DNA of 64,000 bases from Apostichopus japonicus. Taxonomy: Eukaryota > Echinodermata > Holothuroidea > Aspidochirotida > Stichopodidae. A program made the translations under genes and the position numbers. A model generated the notes under the pieces. The model was given only the letters and a program-made list of their open reading frames with translations. It did not search any database and was not told where the DNA came from. The stretch is taken from contig NC_092571.1 in the NCBI RefSeq assembly GCF_037975245.1, positions 8,966,501-9,030,500 of the forward strand, given 5' to 3'. Positions 41,764 through 56,340 of this stretch are shown here, one piece after another (position 1 is the stretch's first letter; each line of letters begins with the position of its first letter).

Positions 41764-44658
41764 ACGAATATTCGAATGATCGGTACCGCACATTCGATTG
41801 ATCGGTAACGAACATTCGATTGATCGGTACCGCACATTCGATTGATCAATACCGCATATTCGATTGATCGGTACCGCACATTCGATTGATCGGTATCGAA
41901 CATTCGATTGATCGGTACAGCACATTCGATTGTTCGGTACCGCACATTCGATTGATCGGTACGGTATCGAACATTCGATTGTTCGGTATCGCACATTAGT
42001 TGATCGGTACCGCACATTCGATTGATCGGTACCGAACATTCGATTGATCGGTACCGCACATTCGATTCATCGGTACCGCACATTCGATTGATCGGTATCG
42101 AACATTCGATTGTTCGTTACCGCACATTCGATTGATCGGTATCGAACATTCGATTGATCGGTACCGCACATTCGATTGATCGGTACCTCACATTCGATTG
42201 ATCGGTACCGCACATTCGATTGATCGGTACCGCACATTCGATTGATCGGTACCGAACATTCGATTGATCGGAACCGCACATTCGATTCATCGGTACGGTA
42301 CCGAACATTCGATTGATCGGTACCGAACATTCTATTGATCGGTACCGCACATTCGATTGATCGGTACCGCACATTCGATTGATCGGTACCGAACATTCGA
42401 TTGATCGGTACCGAACATTCGATTGATCAATACCACACATTCGATTGATCGGTACCGCACATTCGATTGATCGGTACCGCACATTCGATTCATCGGTACC
42501 GCACATTCGATTGATCGGAACCGCACATTCGATTCATCGTTACGGTACCGAACATTCGATTATCGGTACCGCACATTCGATTGATCGGTACCGCACATTC
42601 GATTGATCGGTACCGAACATTCGATTGATCGGTACCGAACATTTGATTGATCGGTACCGAACATTCGATTAATCGGTACCGAACATTCGATTGATAAGTA
42701 CCGAACATTCGATTTATCGGTACCGAACTATCACTTGATCGGTAGAGAACATTCGATTGATCGGTACCGCACATTCGATTGATCGGTACCGTACATTCGA
42801 TTGATCGGTACCGAACATTCGATTGATCAATACCGCACATTCGATTGATCGGTAACGAATATTCGAATGATCGGTACCGCACATTCGATTCATAGGTACC
42901 GCACATTCGATTGATCGGTACCGCACATTCGATTCATCGGTACCGCACATTCGATTGATCGGAACCGCACATTCGATTCATCGGTACGGTACCGAACATT
43001 CGATTATCGGTACCGCACATTCGATTGATCGGTACCGCACATTCGATTGATCGGTACCGCACATTCGATTGATCGGTACCGCACATTCGATTGATCGGTA
43101 CCGAACATTCGATTGATCGGTACCGAACATTCGATTGATCAATACCGCACATTCGATTGATCGGTAACGAATATTCGAATGATCGGTACCGCACATTCGA
43201 TTGATCGGTAACGAACATTCGATTGATCGGTACCGCACATTCGATTGATCAATACCGAATATTCGATTGATCGGTACCGCACATTCGATTCATCGGTATC
43301 GAACATTCGATTAATCGGTACAGCACATTCGATTGATCGGTACCGCACATTCGATTGATCGGTACGGTATCGAACATTCGATTGTTCGGTATCGCACATT
43401 AGTTGATCGGTACCGCACATTCGATTGATCGGTACCGCACATTCGATTGATCGGTACCGCACATTCGATTGATCGGTACCGCACATTCGATTGATCGGTA
43501 CCGCACATTCGATTGATCGGTACCGAACATTCGATTGTTCGTTACCGCACATTCGATTGATCGGTATCGAACATTCGATTGATCGGTACCTCACATTCGA
43601 TTGATCGGTACCGCACATTCGATTAATCGGTACCGCACATTCGATTGATCAATACCGCACATTCGATTGATCGGTAACGAATATTCGAATGATCGGTACC
43701 GCACATTCGATTGATCGGTACCGCACATTCGATTGATCGGTACCGCACATTCGATTCATCGGTACGGTACCGAACATTCGATTATCGGTACCGCACATTC
43801 GATTGATCGGTACCGCACATTCGATTGATCGGTACCGCACATTCGATTGATCGGTACCGCACATTCGATTGATCGGTACCGAACATTCGTTTGATCGGTA
43901 CGGAACATTCGATTGATCAATACCTCACATTCGATTGATCGGTAACGAATATTCGAATGATCGGTACTGCACATTCGATTGATCGGTAACGAACATTCGA
44001 TTGATCGGTACCGCACATTCGATTGATCAATACCGCATATTCGATTGATCGGTACCGCACATCCGATTGATCGGTATCGAACATTCGATTGATCGGTACA
44101 GCACATTCGATTGATCGGTACCGCACATTCGATTGATCGGTACCGCACATTCGATTGATCGGTACCGCACATTCGATTGATCGGTACCGCACATTCGATT
44201 CATCAGTACCGCACATTCGATTGATCGGTACCGAACATTCGATTGTTCGTTACCGCACATTCGATTGATCGGTATCGAACATTCGATTGATCGGTACCGC
44301 ACATTCGATTGATCGGTACCTCACATTCGACTGATCGGTACCGCACATTCGATTAATCGGTACCGCACATTCGATTGATCGGTACCGAACATTCGATTGA
44401 TCGGAACCGCACATTCGATTCATCGGTACGGTACCGAACATTCGATTGATCGGTACCGAACGTTCGATTGATCGGTACCGCACCAACGATTAATCGGTAC
44501 CGCACATTCGATTGATCGGTACCGAACATTCGATGATCGGTACCGAACATTCGATTGATCAATACCGCACATTCGATTGATCGGTAACGAATATTCGAAT
44601 GATCGGTACCGCACATTCGATTGATCGGTAACGAACATTCGATTGATCGGTACCGCAC
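41764..44658 (+). repeat. Type III higher-order unit, copy c
   Basis: The offset from copy b is 13,245 over the left two thirds (GATCAATACCACAC at 42,425, GAACTATCAC at 42,725), then 13,201 and 13,131 after small monomer losses. Only one 2,959-bp type unit is present here against two in the first type III block. Confidence 0.84.
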
Positions 44659-45059
44659 ATTCGATTGATCAATACCGAATATTCGATTGATCGGTACCGC
44701 ACATTCGATTCATCGGTATCGAACATTCGATTAATCGGTACAGCACATTCGATTGATCGGTACCGAACATTCGATGATCGGTACCGAACATTCGATTGAT
44801 CAATACCGCACATTCGATTGATCGGTAACGAATATTCGAATGATCGGTACCGCACATTCGATTGATCGGTACCGCACATTCGATTGATCAATACATCACA
44901 TTCGATTGATCGGTACAGCACAATCGATTGATCGGTACCGCACATTCGATTGATCGGTACGGTATCGAACATTCGATGATCGGTACCGAACATTCGATTG
45001 ATCAATACCGCACATTCGATTGATCGGTAACGAATATTCGAATGATCGGTACCGCACAT
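44531..45059 (+). repeat. Local amplification of the CGATGATCGG cassette
   Basis: The 1-bp-deleted monomer CGATGATCGG, followed by GATCAATACC and GAATATTCGAATG, occurs at 44,531, 44,772 and 44,974. Spacings are 241 bp (11 monomers minus 1) and 202 bp (9 monomers plus 5 minus 1). The first type III block has the cassette once per unit (near 28,443 and 31,402). The third copy is joined directly to a GGTACGGTATCG lesion, a chimeric junction not seen elsewhere. Confidence 0.83.
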
Positions 45060-45081
45060 TCGATTGATCGGTACCGCACAT

Positions 45082-46358
45082 TCGATTGATCAATACATCA
45101 CATTCGATTGATCGGTACAGCACAATCGATTGATCGGTACCGCACATTCGATTGATCGGTACGGTATCGAACATTCGATTGTTCGGTACCGCACATTCGA
45201 TTGATCGGTATCGAACATTCGATTGTTCGGTACCGCACATTCGATTGATCGGTATCGAACATTCGATTGATCGGTACCGCACATTCGATTGATCGGTACC
45301 GCACATTCGATTGATCGGTATCGAACATTCGATTGATCGGTACCGCACATTCGATTGATCGGTACCGCACATTCGATTGATCGGTACCGCACATTCGATT
45401 AATCGGTACCGCACATTCGATTGATCGGTATCGAACATTCGATTCATCGGAACCTCACATTCGATTCATCGGTACGGTACCGAACATTCGATTGATCGGT
45501 ACCGCACATTCGATTGATCGGTACCGCACATTCGATTGATCGGTACCGAACATTCGATTGATCGGTAACGAACATTCGATTGATCGATACCGCACATTCG
45601 ATTGATCGGTTACGAACATTCAATTGATCGGTACCGCACATTCGATTAATCAATACCGAACATTCGATTGATCAATACCGCACATTCGATTGATCGGTAC
45701 CGCACATTCGATTGATCGGTACCGAACATTCGATTGATCGGTACCGCACATTCGTTTGATGTGTACCGCATATATGATTGATCGGTACCGCACATTCGAT
45801 TGATTGGTAAGGTACCGAACATTCGATTGTTCGGTACCGAACATTCGATTGATCCGTACCGCACATTCGATTGATCGGGACCGAACATTCAATTGATCGG
45901 TACCGAACATTCGATTGATCAATACCGAACATTCGATTGATAGATATCGCACATTCGATTGATCGGTACTGCACATTCGATTGATCGGTACCGAACATTC
46001 GATTGATCGGTACCGAACATTCGATTGTTCGGTATCGCACATTAGTTGATCGGTACCGCACATTCGATTGATCGGTACCGCACATTCGATTGATCGGTAC
46101 CGCACATTCGATTGATCGGTACCGAACATTCGATTGTTCGGTACCGCACATTCGATTGATCGGTATCGAACATTCGATTGATCGGTACGGTATCGAACAT
46201 TCGATTGTTCGGTATCGCACATTAGTTGATCGGTACCGCACATTCGATTGATCGGTACCGCACATTCGATTGATCGGTACCGCACATTCGATTGATCGGT
46301 ACCGCACATTCGATTGATCGGTACCGTACATTCGATTGATCGGTACCGCACATTCGAT
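45082..46358 (+). repeat. Type III distal segment, copy b
   Basis: Counterpart of 31,640-32,960, two monomers shorter. Markers GGTTAC (45,608), GATGTGTACC (about 45,764), GGTAAGGTACC (about 45,807) and GATAGATATCGC (about 45,939) are in the same order. It has CGTTTGATGTG where the other copy has GGTTTGATGTG. Confidence 0.83.
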
Positions 46359-47366
46359 TGATCGGTACCGCACATTCGATTGATCGGTACCGAACATTCG
46401 ATTGATCGGTACCGAACATTCGATTGATCAATACCGCACATTCGATTGATCGGTAACGAATATTCGAATGATCGGTACCGCACATTCGATTGATCGGTAC
46501 CGCACATTCGATTCATCGGTACCGCACATTCGATTCATCGGTACGGTACCGAACATTCGATTATCGGTACCGCACATTCGATTGATCGGTACCGCACATT
46601 CGATTGATCGGTACCGCACATTCGATTGATCGGTACCGCACATTCGATTGATCGGTACCGCACATTCGATTGATCGGTACCGCACATTCGATTGATCGGT
46701 ACCTCACATTCGATTGATCAATACCTCACATTCGATTGATCGGTAACGAATATTCGAATGATCGGTACCGCACATTCGATTGATCGGTAACGAACATTCG
46801 ATTGATCGGTACCGCACATTCGATTGATCAATACCGCATATTCGATTGATCGGTACCGAACATTCGATTGATCGGTATCGAACATTCGATTGATCGGTAC
46901 AGCACATTCGATTGATCGGTATCGAACATTCGATTGATCGGTACAGCACATTCGATTGTTCGGTACCGCACATTCGATTGATCGGTACGGTATCGAACAT
47001 TCGATTGTTCGGTATCGCACATTCGATTGATCGGTACCGCACATTCGATTCATCGGTACCGCACATTCGATTGATCGGTACCGAACATTCGATTGTTCGT
47101 TACCGCACATTCGATTGATCGGTATCGAACATTCGATTGATCGGTACCGCACATTCGATTGATCGGTACCTCACATTCGATTGATCGGTACCGCACATTC
47201 GATTGATCGGTACCGCACATTCGATTGATCGGTACCGAACATTCGATTGATCGGAACCGCACATTCGATTGATCGGTACGGTACCGATTATTCGATTGAT
47301 CGGTACCGAACATTCGATTGATCGGTACCGCACAATCGATTGATCGGTACCGAACATTCGATTGAT
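46353..47366 (+). repeat. Type III terminal segment, copy b
   Basis: This matches 34,175-35,181 at offset 12,178. It joins the previous segment directly, without the 1.2 kb found at 32,961-34,174 in the first block. Confidence 0.82.
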
Positions 47367-47690
47367 GGGTACCGAACATTCTATTGATCGGTACCGCACA
47401 TTCGATTGATCGGTACCGCACATTCGATTGATCGGTACCGAACATTCGATTGATCGGTACCGAACATTCGATTGATCGGAACCGCACATTCGATTCATCG
47501 GTACGGTACCGAACATTCGATTGATCGGTACCGAACATTCGATTGATCGGTACCGCACAATCGATTGATCGGTACCGAACATTCGATTGATGGGTACCGA
47601 ACATTCTATTGATCGGTACCGCACATTCGATTGATCGGTACCGCACATTCGATTGATCGGTACCGAACATTCGATTGATCGGTACCGAAC
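47250..47690 (+). repeat. 225-bp local higher-order repeat, two copies
   Basis: The lesion sits at 47,271 (as GATCGGTACGG) and 47,496 (as CATCGGTACGG), again 225 bp apart. The first copy has a private change, CCGATTATTCG instead of CCGAACATTCG near 47,284. This cluster opens the third type I block, as the similar clusters do in the first. Confidence 0.82.
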
Positions 47691-48138
47691 ATTCGATTGA
47701 TCAATACCGCACATTCGATTGATCGGTAACGAATATTCGAATGATCGGTACCGCACATTCGATTGATCGGTACCGCACATTCGATTGATCGGTACCGCAC
47801 ATTCGATTCATCGGTACCGCACATTCGATTGATCGGAACCGCACATTCGATTCATCGTTACGGTACCGAACATTCGATTATCGGTACCGCACATTCGATT
47901 GATCGGTACCGCACATTCGATTGATCGGTACCGAACATTCGATTGATCGGTACCGAACATTTGATTGATCGGTACCGAACATTCGATTAATCGGTACCGA
48001 ACATTCGATTGATAAGTACCGAACATTCCATTGATCGGTATCGTACATTCGATGAATACGTACCGTACATTCGATTTATCGGTACCGAACTATCACTTGA
48101 TCCGTGCGGAACATTCGATTGATCGGTACCGAACATTC

Positions 48139-49213
48139 GATTGATCGATATCGCATATTCGATTGATCGGTATCGCACATTCGATTGATCGGTACCGAAC
48201 TATCGATTGATCGGTACCGCACATTCGATTGATCGGTACCGCACATTCGATTGATCGGTACCGTACATTCGATTGATCGGTACCGAACATTCGATTGATC
48301 AATACCGCACATTCGATTGATCGGTAACGAATATTCGAATGATCGGTACCACACATTCGATTGATCGGTAACGAACATTCGATTGATCGGTACCGCACAT
48401 TCGATTGATCGGTACCGCACATTCGATTGATCGGTACCGCACATTCGATTGATCGGTACCGAACATTCGATTGATCGGTACCGAACATTCGATTGATCAA
48501 TACCGCACATTCGATTGATCGGTAACGAATATTCGAATGATCGGTACCGCACATTCGATTGATCGGTACCGCACATTAGTTGATCGGTACCGCACATTCG
48601 ATTGATCGGTACCGCACATTCGATTGATCGGTATCGCACATTCAATTGATCGGTACCGAACATTCGATTGATCAATACCGCACATTCGATTGATCGGTAA
48701 CGAATATTCGATTCATCGGTACCGAACATTCGATTGATCGGTACCGCACATTCGATTGATCGGTACCGCACATTCGATTGATCGGTACCGCATATTCCAT
48801 TGATCGGTATCGAACATTCGACAACTCCGTACCGCACATTCGATTGATCGGTACCGCACATATGATTGATCGGTACCGAACATTTGATTGATCGGTACCG
48901 CACATTCGATTGATCGGTACCGCACATTCGATTAATCGGTACCGCACATTCGATTGATCGGTACCGAACATTCGATTGATCGATACCGCACAATCGATTG
49001 ATCGGTACCGAACATTCGATTGATCGGTTCCGAACATTCGATTGATCAATACCGCACATTCGTTTGATCGGTACCGCAAATTCGATTGATCGCTACCGAA
49101 CATTCGATTGGTCAATACATCACATTCGATTGATCGGTACAGCACATTCGATTGATCGGTACCGCACATTCGATTGATCGGTACGGTATCGAATATTCGA
49201 TTGTTCGGTACCG
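48139..49213 (+). repeat. Type I module, copy 8 (rearranged)
   Basis: It starts with GATTGATCGATATCGCAT and ends with GATTGGTCAATACATCAC, like the 944-bp module, but is longer. It has CGACAACTCC at 48,819 in place of CGACTGCTCC. The left half has been replaced by monomers of type II/III style (TTAGTTGATCGG near 48,579), so it is a mosaic. Confidence 0.8.
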
Positions 49214-49734
49214 CACATTCGATTGATCGGTACCGCACATTCGAATGATCGGTACCGCACATTCGATTGTTCCATACCGCACATTCGATTGATCGGTATC
49301 GAACATTCGATTGATCGGTATCGAACATTCGATTGATCGGTACCGCACATTCGATTGATCGGTACCGAACATTCGATTGATCGGTACCGCACATTCGATT
49401 AATCGGTACCGCACATTCGATTGATCGGTATCGAACATTCGATTGATCGGAACCTCACATTCGATTCATCGGTACGGTACCGAACATTCGATTGATCGGT
49501 ACCGCACATTCGATTGATCGGTACCGCACATTCGATTGATCGGTACCGCACATTCGATTGATCTGTACCGCACATTCGATTGATCGGTACCGAACATTCG
49601 ATTGATCGGTAACGAAAATTCGATTGCACAATACCGCACATTCGATTGATCGGTAACGAATATTCGAATGATCGGTACCGCACATTCGATTGATCGGTAA
49701 CGAACATTCGATTGATCGGTACCGCACATTCGAT

Positions 49735-50070
49735 TGATCGCTACCGAACATTCGATTGATCAATACCGCACATTCGATTGATCGGTACAGCACATTCGAT
49801 TGATCGGTATCGAACATTCGATTGATCGGTACAGCACATTCGATTGATCGGTACCGCACATTCGATTGATCGGTACCGCACATTCGATTGATCGGTACCG
49901 CACATTCGATTGATCGGTACCACATATTCCATTGATCGGTATCGAACATTCGACTGCTCCGTACCGCACATTCGATTGATCGGTACCGCACATATGATTG
50001 ATCGGTACCGCACATTCGATTAATCGGTACCGCACATTCGATTGATCGGTACCGAACATTCGATTGATCG
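49735..50070 (+). repeat. Type I module, partial copy 9
   Basis: This contains CGCTACCGAAC, GCTCC-bearing CGACTGCTCC (49,951), CACATATTCCATTG and CACATATGATTG, then leaves the module before GGTAACGCACAATCG. Sequence between copies 8 and 9 (49,214-49,734) includes GATTGCACAATACC near 49,623, matching the 13.1-kb region. Sequence after copy 9 to about 52,150 is a mix of type II and III monomer groups. Confidence 0.75.
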
Positions 50071-52159
50071 GTACCGCACAATCGATTGATCGGTACCGAA
50101 CATTCTATTGATCTGTACCGCACATTCGATTGATCGGTACCGCACATTCGATTGATCGGTACCGCACATTCGATTGATCGGTACCTCACATTGGATTGAT
50201 CGGTACCGCACATTCGATTGATCGGTATCGAACATTCGTTTGATCGGTACCGCACATTTGATTGATCGGTATCGAACATTTGATTGATCGGTACAGCACA
50301 TTCGATTGATCGGTACCGCACATTCGATTGATCGGTACGGTATCATACATTCGATTGTTCGGTATCGCACATTAGTTGATCGGTACCGCACATTCGATTG
50401 ATCGGTACCGCACATTCGATTGATCGGTACCGCACATTCGATTGATCGGTACCGCACATTCGATTCATCGGTACCGAATATTCTATTGATCGGTACCGCA
50501 CATTTGATTGATCGATCGGTACCGCACATTCGATTGATCGGTACCGAACATTCGATTGATCGGTACCGAACATTCGATTGATCAATACCGCACATTCGAT
50601 TGATCGGTAACGAATATTCGAATGATCGGTACCGCACATTCGATTGATCGGTTCCGCACATTCGATTGATCGGTACCGCACATTCGATTGATCGGTACCG
50701 CACATTCGATTGATCGGAACCGCACATTCGATTCATCGGTACGGTACCGAACATTCGATTATCGGTACCGCACATTCGATTGATCGGTACCGCACATTCG
50801 ATTGATCGGTACCGAACATTCGATTGATCGGTACCGAACATTCGATTGATCAATACCGCACATTCGATTGATCGGTAACGAATATTCGAATGATCGGTAC
50901 CGCACATTCGATTGATCGGTAACGAACATTCGATTGATCGGTACCGCACATTCGATTGATCAATACCGAATATTCGATTCATCGGTATCGAACATTCGAT
51001 TGATCGGTACAGCACATTCGATTGATCGGTACCGCACATTCGATTGATCGGTACGGTATCGAACATTCGATTGTTCGGTATCGCACATTAGTTGATCGGT
51101 ACCGCACATTCGATTGATCGGTACCGCACATTCGATTGATCGGTACCGCACATTCGATTGATCGGTACCGCACATTCGATTGATCGGTACCGAACATTCG
51201 ATTGTTCGTTACCGCACATTCGATTGATCGGTATCGAACATTCGATTGATCGGTACCGCACATTCGATTGATCGGTACCTCACATTCGATTGATCGGTAC
51301 CGCACATTCGATTAATCGGTACCGCACATTCGATTGATCGATACCGAACATTCGATTGATCGGAACCGCACATTCGATTCATCGGTACGGTACCGAACAT
51401 TCGATTATCGGTACCGCACATTCGATTGATCGGTACCGCACATTCGATTCATCGGTACCGCACATTCGATTGATCGGTACCGCACATTCGATTGATCGGT
51501 ACCGAACATTCGATTGATCGGTACCGAACATTCGATTGATCAATACCTCACATTCGATTGATCGGTAACGAATATTCGAATGATCGGTACCGCACATTCG
51601 ATTGATCGGTAACGAACATTCGATTGATCGGTACCGCACATTCGATTGATCAATACCGCATATTCGATTGATCGGTACCGCACATTCGATTGATCGGTAT
51701 CGAACATTCGATTGATCGGTACAGCACATTCGATTGATCGGTACCGCACATTCGATTGATCGGTACGGTATCGAACATTCGATTGTTCGGTATCGCACAT
51801 TAGTTGATCGGTACCGCACATTCGATTGATCGGTACCGCACATTCGATTGATCGGTACCGCACATTCGATTCATCGGTACCGCACATTCGATTGATCGGT
51901 ACCGAACATTCGATTGTTCGTTACCGCACATTCGATTGATCGGTATCGAACATTCGATTGATCGGTACCGTACATTCGATTGATCGGTACCTCACATTCG
52001 ATTGATCGGTACCGCACATTCGATTAATCGGTACCGCACATTCGATTGATCAATACCGCACATTCGATTGATCGGTAACGAATATTCGAATGATCGGTAC
52101 CGCACATTCGATTGATCGGTACCGCACATTCGATTGATCGGTACCGCACATTCGATTCA

Positions 52160-52530
52160 TCGGTACCGCATATTCCATTGATCGGTATCGAACATTCGAC
52201 TGCTCCGTACCGCACATTCGATTGATCGGTACCGCACATATGATTGATCGGTACCGAACATTTGATTGATCGGTACCGCACATTCGATTGATCGGTACCG
52301 CACATTCGATTAATCGGTACCGCACATTCGATTGATCGGTACCGAACATTCGATTGATCGGTTCCGAACATTCGATTGATCAATACCGCACATTCGTTTG
52401 ATCGGTACCGCAAATTCGATTGATCGCTACCGAACATTCGATTGGTCAATACATCACATTCGATTGATCGGTACAGCACATTCGATTGATCGGTACCGCA
52501 CATTCGATTGATCGGTACGGTATCGAACAT
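52160..52530 (+). repeat. Type I module, partial copy 10
   Basis: The right part of the module only: GCATATTCCATTG, CGACTGCTCC (52,198), CACATATGATTG, GGTTCCGAAC, CGTTTGATCGG, CCGCAAATTCG, GATTGGTCAATACATCAC and a final GGTACGGTATCG. It lacks the GGTAACGCACAATCG pair. This is the last type I sequence in the window; the simpler array follows at once. Confidence 0.83.
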
Positions 52531-53924
52531 TCGATTGATCGGTACCGCACATTCGATTGATCCGTACCGAACATTCGATTGATCGGTACCGCACATTCGA
52601 TTGATCGGTACCGAACATTCGATTGGTCGGTACCGCACATTCGATTAATCGGTACCGCACATATGATTGATCGGTACCGCACATTCGATTGATCGGTACA
52701 ACACATTCGATTGATCGGTACCGCACATTCGATTGATCGGTACCGCACATTCGATTGATCGGTAACGCACATTCGATTGATCGGTACCGCACATTCGATT
52801 GATCGGTACCGAACATTCGATTGATCGGTACCGCACATTCGATTGATCGGTACCGAACATTCGATTGATCGGTACCGCACAATCGATTGATCGGTACCGA
52901 ACATTCGATTGATCGGTACCGAACATTCGATTGATCGGTACCGCACATTCGATTGATCGGTAACGAACATTCGATTGATCGGTACCGCACATTCGATTGA
53001 TCGGTAACGAACATTCGATTGATCGGTACCGCACATTCGATTGATCTGTACCGAACATTCGATTGATCAATACCGCACATTCGATTGATCGGTACCGCAC
53101 ATTCGATTGATCGGTACCGAACAATCGATTGATCGGTACCGCACATTCGATTGATCGGTACCGCACATTCGATTGATCGGTACCGCACATTCGATTGATC
53201 GGTACCGCACATTCGATTGATCGGTACCGCACATTCGATTGTTCGGTACCGCACATTCGATTGTTCGGTACCGCACATTCGATTGATCGGTATCGAACAT
53301 TCGATTGATCGGTACCGCACATTCGATTGTTCGGTACCGCACATTCGATTAATCGGTACCGCACATTCGATTGATCGGTACCGAACATTGGATTGATCAA
53401 TACCGCACATTCGATTGATCGGTACCGCACATTCGATTGATCGGTACCGCACATTCGATTGATCGGTACCGAACATTCGATTGATCGGTACCGCACAATC
53501 GATTGATCGGTACCGAACATTCGATTGATCGGTAACGAACATTCGATTGATCGGTACCGCACATTCGATTGATCGGTACCGAACATTCGATTTATCAATA
53601 CCGCACATTCGATTGATCGGTACCGCACATTCGATTGTTCGGTACCGCACATTCGATTGTTCGGTACCGCACATTCGATTGATCGGTATCGAACATTCGA
53701 TTGATCGGTACCGCACATTCGATTGATCGGTACCGAACATTCGATTGATCGGTACCGCACATTCGATTGATCGGTACCGAACATTCGATTGATCAATACC
53801 GCACATTCGATTGATCGGTACCGCACATTCGATTGATCGGTACCGAACATTCGATTGATCAATACCGCACATTCGATTGATCGGTACCGCACATTCGATT
53901 GATCGGTACCGAACATTCGATTGA

Positions 53925-54470
53925 TCAATACCGCACATTCGATTGATCGGTACCGCACATTCGATTGATCGATAACGCACATTCGATTGATCGGTACCGC
54001 ACATTCGATTGATCGGTACCGAACATTCGATTGATCGGTACCGAACATTCGATTGATCGGTACCGATCATTCGATTGATCGGTACCGAACATTCGATTGA
54101 TCGGTACCGAACATTCGATTGATCGGTACCGAACATTCGATTGATCGGTACCGCACATTCGATTGATCGGTACCGAACATTCGATTGATCGGTATCGCAC
54201 AATCGATTGATCGGTACCGAACATTAGATTGATCGGTACCGAACATTCGATTGATCAATACCGCACATTCGATTGATCGGTAACGAACATTCGATTGATC
54301 GGTAACGCACATTCGATAGATCGGTACCGAACATTCGATTGATCGGTACCGCACATTCGATTGATCGGTAACGCACATTCGATTGATCGGTACCGCACAT
54401 TCGATTGATCGGTACCGAACATTCGATTGATCGGTACCGAACATTCGATTGATCGGTACCGATCATTCGA
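53925..54470 (+). repeat. 1,870-bp spaced higher-order repeat, copy a
   Basis: This matches 55,795-56,340 at an offset of 1,870 bp (85 monomers). Paired markers are CCGATCATTCG monomers at 54,054 and 54,450 against 55,924 and 56,320, and GAACATTAGATTG near 54,221 and 56,091. A difference is CGATAGATCGG near 54,313, which is CGATTGATCGG in the partner. Confidence 0.8.
54054..54069. repeat. 16-bp perfect palindrome variant of the monomer
   Basis: When the monomer tail is GATCA instead of GCACA, the core becomes the perfect palindrome TGATCGGTACCGATCA. I find it at 54,054, 54,450, 55,924, 56,320, 57,182 and 61,862, all right of 52.5 kb. The first four follow the 1,870-bp unit (spacings 396, 1,474, 396). 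No example was seen in the first 52 kb. Confidence 0.85.
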
Positions 54471-55794
54471 TTGATCGGTACCGAACATTCGATTGATCGG
54501 TACCGAACATTCGATTGATCGGTACCGAACATTCGATTGATCGGTACCGCACATTCGATTGATCCGTACCGAACATTCGATTGATCGGTACCGCACATTC
54601 GATTGATCGGTACCGAACATTCGATTCATCGGTACCGCACATTCGATTAATCGGTACCGCACATATGATTGATCGGTACCGCACATTCGATTGATCGGTA
54701 CAACACATTCGATTGATCGGTACCGCACATTCGATTGATCGGTACCGAACATTCGATTGATCGGTAACGCACATTCGATTGATCGGTACCGCACATTCGA
54801 TTGATCGGTACCGAACATTCGATTGATCGGTACCGCACATTCGATTGATCGGTACCGAACAATCGATTGATCGGTACCGCACAATCGATTGATCGGTACC
54901 GAACATTCGATTGATCGGTACCGAACATTCGATTGGTCGGTACCGCACATTCGATTGATCGGTAACGAACATTCGATTGATCGGTACCGCACATTCGATT
55001 GATCGGTAACGAACATTCGATTGATCGGTACCGCACATTCGATTGATCGGTACCGAACATTCGATTGATCAATACCGCACATTCGATTGATCGGTACCGC
55101 ACATTCGATTGATCGGTACAACACATTCGATTGATCGGTACCGCACATTCGATTGATCGGTACCGCACATTCGATTCATCGGTACCGCACATTCGATTGA
55201 TCGGTACCGCACATTCGATTGATCGGTACCGCACATTCGATTGTTCGGTACCGCACATTCGATTGTTCGGTACCGCACATTCGATTGATCGGTATCGAAC
55301 ATTCGATTGATCAATACCGCACATTCGATTGATCGGTACCGCACATTCGATTGATCGGTACCGCACATTCGATTGATCGGTACCGAACATTCGATTGATC
55401 GGTACCGCACAATCGATTGATCGGTACCGAACATTCGATTGATCGGTAACGAACATTCGATTGATCAATACCGCACATTCGATTGATCGGTACCGCATAT
55501 TCGATTGTTCGGTACCGCACATTCGATTGTTCGGTACCGCACATTCGATTGATCGGTATCGAACATTCGATTGATCGGTACCGCACATTCGATTGATCGG
55601 TACCGAACATTCGATTGATCGGTACCGCACATTCGATTGATCGGTACCGAACATTCGATTGATCAATACCACACATTCGATTGATCGGTACCGCACATTC
55701 GATTGATCGGTACCGCACATTCGATTGATCAATACCGCACATTCGATTGATCGGTACCGCACATTCGATTGATCGGTACCGAACATTCGATTGA

Positions 55795-56340
55795 TCAATA
55801 CCGCACATTCGATTGATCGGTACCGCACATTCGATTGATCGATAACGCACATTCGATTGATCGATACCGCACATTCGATTGATCGGTACCGAACATTCGA
55901 TTGATCGGTACCGAACATTCGATTGATCGGTACCGATCATTCGATTGATCGGTACCGAACATTCGATTGATCGGTACCGAACATTCGATTGATCGGTACC
56001 GAACATTCGATTGATCGGTACCGCACATTCGATTGATCGGTACCGAACATTCGATTGATCGGTATCGCACAATCGATTGATCGGTACCGAACATTAGATT
56101 GATCGGTACCAAACATTCGATTGATCAATACCGCACATTCGATTGATCGGTAACGAACATTCGATTGATCGGTAACGCACATTCGATTGATCGGTACCGA
56201 ACATTCGATTGATCAATACCGCACATTCGATTGATCGGTAACGCACATTCGATTGATCGGTACCGCACATTCGATTGATCGGTACCGAACATTCGATTGA
56301 TCGGTACCGAACATTCGATTGATCGGTACCGATCATTCGA
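55795..56340 (+). repeat. 1,870-bp spaced higher-order repeat, copy b
   Basis: Partner of 53,925-54,470 with the same order of variants. A private change is GGTACCAAACATTCG near 56,107. Confidence 0.8.

Noticed and set aside
52454-54202. A 582-codon open frame on the minus strand, and several hundred shorter ones, as genes for a repeat protein
   Set aside because: The repeat has no minus-strand stop in any frame, so long frames are expected. Frames overlap on the same strand with the same rotated peptide, no upstream signals or unique domains exist, and length lesions of +5, +4 and -1 ignore reading frame.
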